Below are positions 7,126 to 11,214 of a stretch of 11,214 nucleotides of DNA, piece by piece. The DNA lies in assembly GCA_035472475.1 (NCBI GenBank), contig DATIPA010000049.1, positions 1 through 11,214 of the forward strand, in the 5' to 3' direction. The notes under the pieces were generated by a model, which did no database searches, was not told where the DNA came from, and saw nothing but the letters and a program-made list of their open reading frames with translations. The stretch comes from JAFAXD01 sp035472475 (GTDB lineage Bacteria > Pseudomonadota > Alphaproteobacteria > Rhizobiales > Xanthobacteraceae). How positions within the stretch are numbered: position 1 is the first letter of the stretch; each line of letters begins with the position of its first letter. A program made the translations under genes and the position numbers.

Positions 7126-8028
7126 ATGGACACGCGGACGCTGGACTGGAATTGGCGCGGGGAAACCATTCGCTTGGGCGCCGACGCGAGCGGAACCGGG
7201 CCGAAGGTGCTGCTGCTGCCGGCGCTGAGCTCGATCTCGAGCCGACGCGAGATGCAAGCGTTGCAGCAGCGTTTGGCGCCGCGCTATTCGACGCTCGCCG
7301 TGGACTGGCCGGGATTCGGCGAGGGGCCGCGCCCGCAACTCGATTGGACGCCCGACGCCTATGCCGCCTTCCTCGCTTTTCTCCTGACCTCGGTGATCGC
7401 GCGGCCCCACGCCATCATCGCCGCCGGGCACGCCGCGAGCTACGTCCTCAAGCACGCCGCAAGCGCGTCGGAGCCGACGACGCGGCTCGTTCTGATCGCA
7501 CCGACCTGGCGCGGACCGCTGCCCACCATGGCGGGCGGGCAGCGGCCGTTCTTCGAGCGGCTCTGCCGCCTCGTTGATCGTCCCGCCGTCGGTCCGCTCA
7601 TTTACCGCTTGAACGTCAACCCGTTCGTCGTCCGGCGCATGGGCGCCGGCCACGTCTATGCGGACCCCGCATTCCTCAACGGCGAGCGTCTGCGCCAGAA
7701 GCTCGCCGTGGTGCGCGCGCCCGGAGCCCGCTTCGCGTCGGTGCGCTTCGTCACCGGCCGTCTCGATCCGCTCGCAAGCCGCCAGGCGTTTCTCGATCTG
7801 GCGCGGCGCGTTACGGCTCCGATCCTCTTGCTCTACGGCGCCGAGACGCCGCCGAAGTCGCGCGCTGAAATGGAGGCGCTTGCCGCCGTTCCCGGCATTC
7901 GAACCGCCCGGCTCCCCCGGGGTAAACTCGCCGTGCACGAGGAGTTTCCCGACGCGACGTTCGGCGCCATCGAGCCGTTCCTCGCAGAGCAATCCGCTGC
8001 CGCGCCTGGATCGCGTTCCTCGGCGTAG
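7126..8028 (+). CDS. Alpha/beta-hydrolase-fold protein, catalytic nucleophile missing
   Basis: 300 aa. The fold markers are visible: a first strand VLLLPALSS (28-36), VDWPGFGEG (59-67) as in many MhpC-like hydrolases, a nucleophile elbow region IIAAGHAAS (97-105), a cap region (about 127-200) and a late strand APILLLYGAE (231-240). The elbow should read G-x-S-x-G but reads GHAAS, with Ala103 in the nucleophile position. The usual acid after the late strand (GxxD) is Thr241. Only the catalytic-type His271 (LAVHEEFP) remains. It is therefore probably non-catalytic or uses another mechanism. From memory, relatives with RFVTG.LDP and KSRAEMEAL-like segments occur in cyanobacteria and chloroplasts. 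The start is fixed by in-frame TAA TAA at 7117-7122; no Shine-Dalgarno sequence is seen. The tail (about 285-300, Ala/Ser-rich) is low complexity. It is convergent with the cation transporter gene. Confidence 0.85.
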   Translation: MDTRTLDWNWRGETIRLGADASGTGPKVLLLPALSSISSRREMQALQQRLAPRYSTLAVDWPGFGEGPRPQLDWTPDAYAAFLAFLLTSVIARPHAIIAAGHAASYVLKHAASASEPTTRLVLIAPTWRGPLPTMAGGQRPFFERLCRLVDRPAVGPLIYRLNVNPFVVRRMGAGHVYADPAFLNGERLRQKLAVVRAPGARFASVRFVTGRLDPLASRQAFLDLARRVTAPILLLYGAETPPKSRAEMEALAAVPGIRTARLPRGKLAVHEEFPDATFGAIEPFLAEQSAAAPGSRSSA

Positions 8029-8157
8029 AGTAGATTCGCCATCGATGGAATCGCAACGATTTCGGTGCGCTCCCTCTCCCCATTTGGGGAGAGGGTTGTG
8101 GTGAGGGGGTCACAGAACCCTCGAGAAACCTTAACCCCTCACCCCACCCCTCTCCCA

Positions 8158-8185
8158 GCCGAAGTCGGATTTATCCGACTTCGGC
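8158..8185. repeat. Short palindrome 5 (ATTTAT-centred)
   Basis: Arms GCCGAAGTCGGAT (8158-8170) and ATCCGACTTCGGC (8173-8185) are perfectly complementary over 13 bp around TT. It carries the AAGTCGG core of palindromes 1 and 2, with the next pair changed from G-C to A-T on both sides. Confidence 0.9.
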
Positions 8186-8196
8186 CAGCTTAAGCG

Positions 8197-8222
8197 CCGA
8201 ACTCGGGTAAACCCGAGTTCGG
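8197..8222. repeat. Short palindrome 6 (GTAAAC core)
   Basis: Arms CCGAACTCGGGT (8197-8208) and ACCCGAGTTCGG (8211-8222) are perfectly complementary over 12 bp around AA. Compared with palindrome 1, the third base of the AAGTCGGG core is swapped G to C, and C to G in the other arm, so pairing is kept. Confidence 0.9.
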
Positions 8223-8280
8223 TGGGAGAGGGAGCAGATCGAGCCCGCCGCCGGCTGGTAATCAAGCGTCATTGAGCCGC

Positions 8281-8303
8281 CGTCCAAGTCGCGTTTTTGG
8301 ACG
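8281..8303. terminator. Hairpin between convergent genes, possible terminator
   Basis: CGTCCAA (8281-8287) and TTGGACG (8297-8303) form a perfect 7-bp stem with a 9-nt loop. It starts 5 nt after the cation-transporter stop on the minus strand and could serve both convergent transcripts. No U-tract follows on either strand, so it may only block exonucleases or may not function. Confidence 0.35.
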
Positions 8304-8308
8304 ATGCT

Positions 8309-9268
8309 TCACACAACATGATCGGGCGCGAGGTGGCAGGCGGTTTGCTCGCTGATTTCGATCTGCAAGGTCGTATGCCCGATGCCGAAGCGCTGCCGCA
8401 GCTCGCTCGCCGCCACAGCCAAGAATTCGTCGCCGGGATGGCCGCCGGGAAAGACGAGATGCGCGGTCAGGGCGCTTTCCGTCGTGCTCAAGGGCCAGAT
8501 ATGCAGGTCATGCACGGCGGTAACGCCGGCGCAGGACGCAAGATAGCTTCGCACCGCCTGCGGATCGATCGATGCCGGCACCGCGTCGACCGACATGGCG
8601 AGCGAGTCGCGCAGCAAGCTCCAGGTGCCCCATACGATCACGCCGACGATCACCAGACTGGCGAGCGGATCGAGCCAGAGCCAGCCGGTGTAAAGGATGA
8701 CCAGGGCGGCCACGACCACGCCCGCCGACACGGCGGCGTCCGCGACCATATGCAGGAACGCCCCGCGGATGTTGAGATCGCCTTTGCGGCCGGACGCGAA
8801 CAGGGCGGCGGTCACGCCGTTCACGATGATGCCGACGGCTGCCACGATCATGACCGTGCCACTCGCCACCGGTTCGGGATGAAAGAGCCGCAGCACCGCT
8901 TCCCAGGCGATCGCCCCGACCGCGAGGAGCAGCAGCACCGCGTTGAACAACGCCGCGAGAATCGAGGAGCCGCCGAGGCCATAGGTGTAGCGCGAAGACG
9001 GCGCGCGCCTGGTCAGCACGCTCGCAATCCAGGCAATGACCAGCCCCAGCACGTCGGAGAGGTTGTGCCCGGCGTCGGCCATCAGCGCCACGGAATTGGC
9101 GAGCACGCCGTAGCTGAACTCCACGGCAACGAAAGCCAGGTTGAGGCCGATGCCGACCGCGAAGGCCGTGCCGAAGCTCGCGGGAGCGTGCCCATGGGCG
9201 CGTCCGTGGTGGACGTGAGCGTGGCCGAAGGGGCGATGTGGGCTCATGGGGAGCATGGAGGTCGACAA
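8309..9268 (-). CDS. Cation diffusion facilitator (zinc-type efflux transporter)
   Basis: 319 aa. It exports divalent metal (most likely Zn, perhaps Cd or Co) from the cytoplasm in exchange for protons, working as an inner-membrane dimer. A His-rich N-terminus (HAHVHHGRAHGH, 16-27) is followed by about six helices between 34 and 216. The paired metal-site motifs are intact: H68/D72 in DAGHNLSD on helix 2, and H173/D177 in HMVADA on helix 5. This is the HD-HD set typical of Zn/Cd members. The C-terminal cytoplasmic domain (about 217-319) contains VHDLHIWPLS and LQIE, as in CzcD/ZitB. The start is uncertain: the TTG at 9266-9268 has GGAG only 4 nt upstream, while ATGs at 9254-9256 and 9245-9247 lack a good site. 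All options keep the His-rich segment. It is divergent from the fused permease and shares a 249-nt gap with it. Confidence 0.94.
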   Translation of the reverse strand: MSTSMLPMSPHRPFGHAHVHHGRAHGHAPASFGTAFAVGIGLNLAFVAVEFSYGVLANSVALMADAGHNLSDVLGLVIAWIASVLTRRAPSSRYTYGLGGSSILAALFNAVLLLLAVGAIAWEAVLRLFHPEPVASGTVMIVAAVGIIVNGVTAALFASGRKGDLNIRGAFLHMVADAAVSAGVVVAALVILYTGWLWLDPLASLVIVGVIVWGTWSLLRDSLAMSVDAVPASIDPQAVRSYLASCAGVTAVHDLHIWPLSTTESALTAHLVFPGGHPGDEFLAVAASELRQRFGIGHTTLQIEISEQTACHLAPDHVV

Positions 9269-9400
9269 GAAGCTCCATGATATATCTACTCGCCCCCGCT
9301 GTTACGCAATGCGGTTACTCTCCACCCGACCGCCCCCTTCTGTGGCTTGGCCGCAACATATCCGAGAACGTGTCACGCGGCTTTCCTTGTGTGCGGATAA

Positions 9401-9431
9401 GTTGCGACTGTCTTCGGCCGTGTCTCGCAAC
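9401..9431. promoter_or_regulatory. Inverted repeat in the gap between divergent transporter genes
   Basis: GTTGCGA (9401-9407) and TCGCAAC (9425-9431) form a perfect 7-bp dyad with a 17-nt spacer. A second small hairpin, GACGC-TTTCT-GCGTC, follows at 9459-9473. Both lie in the 249-nt gap (9269-9517) that must hold the promoters of the cation transporter and the fused permease, so an operator or leader structure is possible. No known metal riboswitch was recognised, and no clear -35/-10 pair was found. Confidence 0.3.
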
Positions 9432-9517
9432 GGCCCGAGTCCGCTGATATCGAGCATGGACGCTTTCTGCGTCGACGCCATCTCCATGAAAGTGCGACTA
9501 ACGTGGAGCGCCGAGTG

Positions 9518-11214
9518 ATGCGGTTAGCACCCCCCATCTCAGTCCAACAATGGACGCGTGCGCTCAGCCGCTGGGACGTCCTGGCGGTCCTGCTGGTTCT
9601 TAGCATTCTGATCTTCTTTGCCGAAGCGAGCCGCAACCTGCTGCAGCCAATGGCCGAGCTGCGGATCACCCCGGTATCCCTGGAGCCCACGCACCTGCCA
9701 GAATACGCCGCGCGCACGACGCTGCGCATGCTCCTAGCATTGGGCCTCTCTCTAGTCTTCACCTTCACTTATGCGACGCTGGCAGCCAAGAGCAAACGCG
9801 CCGAGGTTCTGCTTGTGCCGCTGTTGGACATTCTTCAATCGGTGCCGATTCTCGGCTTCGTCTCCGTCACGGTTGTGTTCTTCATGTCGCTTGCCCCTGG
9901 TCGGGTGCTGGGTGCGGAGTTCGCCGCCATCTTTGCGATCTTTACGAGCCAGGCCTGGAACATGGCATTCAGCTTCTACCAATCCTTGCGCACGGTTCCG
10001 ACAGAACTCGCAGAGGTCTCTCGTACTTTCAGGCTTTCCGGGTGGATGCAATTTTGGCGACTCGAAGTGCCTTTTGCCATGCCTCAGCTCATCTGGAACA
10101 TGATGATGTCGATGTCGGGCAGTTGGTTTTTTGTCGTCGCATCGGAAGCAATCAACGTCGGCGACACCACGATCATGCTGCCGGGCATGGGGTCTTACAT
10201 CGCGCTTGCGATTGAGCGGCGAAGTCTCGAGGCCGTTGGCTGGGCAATCGGCACCATGCTGGTGGTCATCTTGATCTATGATCAACTATTATTCCGACCG
10301 CTGGTCGCTTGGGCGGACCGGTTCCGCTTCGAGCAGGAAGTAGGCGTCGCGCCTCCCAAATCGTGGGTCCTGAGCACACTGCGTCGCTCGCGCGTCTTCG
10401 CGAACCTGACCCGTCCACTGTCGGTGGTGTGGCGGCGCTCTTTTCGGATGCCGCCGCTCGGCGCAGGCAACAAGCTCGCGCGCGCACGATCTCAAGAGCG
10501 CGCGAATTGGTCTGATCGCGGGTGGACCGCGCTCGTCGTGACCATTGCAGCACTCGCGCTTTGGCAGGTCGGGCGGTTCATCCTTGCAGGCGTTTCGCTG
10601 ACGGATGTGAGCAAGGCAGCCCTTCTCGGCCTTGCCACGCTGACACGCGTTATTGTTCTTATTGCGCTCGCGAGCCTGATTTGGGTACCAGTCGGTGTTT
10701 TGGTTGGAACGCGTCCGCGCGCGGCGCGCATCTTTCAGCCCGTTGCCCAGTTCCTGGCAGCCTTTCCAGCAAACCTTTTGTTCCCTGTCGTCGTGTCGGC
10801 GATCGTAGTTCTAAAACTCAATCCCGACATCTGGCTTAGTCCTCTGATGATTCTGGGCACCCAGTGGTACATCTTGTTCAACGTCATCGCCGGCGCCACG
10901 GCGATCCCCTCGGAACTGCGTGACTGTGGGACCAATTTGGGAGTCTGCGGCTGGCTGTGGTGGCGGAAGATCGCTCTGCCTGCTGTGTTCCCGTACTATG
11001 TAACGGGCGCAATCACCGCGTCTGGCGGTTCGTGGAATGCGAGCATCGTTGCCGAAGTCGCGTCCTGGGGTGATGAGCGCCTGCAGGCCTATGGTCTCGG
11101 CGCATACATTGCGCGGGCAACGGAGGCGGGCGATTTCCATCGTATTGTGCTTGGCATTGCCGTGATGAGCTTGTTCGTGGTCGTTATTAACAGGACGTTC
11201 TGGCGTCCGTTGTA
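9518..11214 (+). CDS. Fused two-domain ABC transporter permease (NitT/TauT type), 3'-partial
   Basis: 565 codons are read without a stop; the window ends two bases into the next codon. Two binding-protein-dependent permease domains are joined in one chain. Domain 1 spans about 65-260, with an EAA-type loop at about 163-189 (ELAEVSRTFRLSGW...VPFAMP). Domain 2 spans about 335-560, with its loop at about 466-492 (ELRDCGTNLGVCGW...LPAVFP). A basic, probably cytoplasmic linker of about 70 residues lies between them. Separate helices sit at 20-37 and in each domain. This layout matches fused permeases of nitrate/sulfonate/bicarbonate-type systems; the substrate is unknown. Family C-termini often end just after FWRPLY, so only a few residues are probably missing. 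GGAG at 9505-9508, 9 nt before the ATG, supports the start; GTG at 9515 is an in-frame alternative. The ATPase partner should lie just downstream. By eye the base composition is somewhat less GC-rich than the rest. Confidence 0.9.
   Translation, partial: MRLAPPISVQQWTRALSRWDVLAVLLVLSILIFFAEASRNLLQPMAELRITPVSLEPTHLPEYAARTTLRMLLALGLSLVFTFTYATLAAKSKRAEVLLVPLLDILQSVPILGFVSVTVVFFMSLAPGRVLGAEFAAIFAIFTSQAWNMAFSFYQSLRTVPTELAEVSRTFRLSGWMQFWRLEVPFAMPQLIWNMMMSMSGSWFFVVASEAINVGDTTIMLPGMGSYIALAIERRSLEAVGWAIGTMLVVILIYDQLLFRPLVAWADRFRFEQEVGVAPPKSWVLSTLRRSRVFANLTRPLSVVWRRSFRMPPLGAGNKLARARSQERANWSDRGWTALVVTIAALALWQVGRFILAGVSLTDVSKAALLGLATLTRVIVLIALASLIWVPVGVLVGTRPRAARIFQPVAQFLAAFPANLLFPVVVSAIVVLKLNPDIWLSPLMILGTQWYILFNVIAGATAIPSELRDCGTNLGVCGWLWWRKIALPAVFPYYVTGAITASGGSWNASIVAEVASWGDERLQAYGLGAYIARATEAGDFHRIVLGIAVMSLFVVVINRTFWRPL

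Larger units (their letters stand above)
8069..8235. repeat. REP-like composite repeat (CCCTCTCCCC type) with nested palindromes
   Basis: GCTCCCTCTCCC (8069-8080) and GGGAGAGGGAGC (8224-8235) are perfect 12-bp terminal inverted repeats. The left part holds a tight stem around ATTT (TCTCCCC/GGGGAGA), then GTGAGGGG (8101-8108) facing CCCCTCAC (8135-8142). CCCTCTCCC at 8148-8156 faces the right terminus, and the loop between them holds palindromes 5 and 6 instead of the few bases I would expect for this repeat type. Confidence 0.75.

Noticed and set aside
5787..8235. Possible CRISPR array, because several similar palindromes recur
   Set aside because: The repeats are inverted, unevenly spaced and of different lengths, with no uniform spacers and no cas genes.
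8297..9280. 327-codon open frame on the plus strand across the cation transporter
   Set aside because: His/Arg/Gln-rich, no hydrophobic pattern or known motif. It mirrors the intact transporter on the minus strand.
9246..9518. 90-codon open frame just before the fused permease, its stop overlapping the permease ATG
   Set aside because: No ribosome site, no hydrophobic or domain pattern, and its first codons overlap the cation transporter start on the other strand.

Overview
The window is GC-rich, with dense coding and intergenic spaces full of CTCCCC/GGGGAG and GCCCGGGCTT palindromic repeats. From memory of such genomes, this fits an alphaproteobacterium of the Hyphomicrobiales (Bradyrhizobium/Rhodopseudomonas/Pseudolabrys-like). 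The assignment is inferred from style, not from a marker gene.

Layout. (1) 44-4933 (+): a compact four-gene import operon. It encodes a TonB-dependent outer-membrane receptor, a periplasmic binding protein of the BtuF/FepB type, a FecCD/BtuC-type permease and its ABC ATPase. Each junction overlaps by 1-4 nt, so translation is probably coupled. Together they would carry a metal chelate (cobalamin, siderophore or heme class) from outside the cell to the cytoplasm; the exact substrate cannot be read from the sequence. (2) 5135-5740 (+): an unrecognised six-helix membrane protein. (3) 5964-6854 (+): a divergent IspH/LytB paralogue. It keeps the three Fe-S cluster cysteines and two active-site histidines, but lacks the catalytic Glu and the Ser/Asn diphosphate-binding residues of true IspH. 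(4) 7126-8028 (+): an alpha/beta-hydrolase-fold protein with Ala in place of the nucleophile, possibly translated from a leaderless mRNA. (5) 8309-9268 (-): a cation diffusion facilitator (Zn-type motifs), convergent with the hydrolase. (6) 9518 to the window end (+): a fused two-domain NitT/TauT-type ABC permease, missing its last few codons.

The intergenic spaces are unusual. Three REP-like composite elements occupy 5787-5897, 6871-7085 and 8069-8235. Two of them contain a family of six short, near-perfect palindromes (arms 6-13 bp, mostly TTTA or TAAA centre). Their arms differ between copies by symmetric, compensating changes. These palindromes, the IspH paralogue and the inactive-looking hydrolase are the items most worth following up. 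No mobile-element gene, CRISPR array, tRNA or rRNA was seen.
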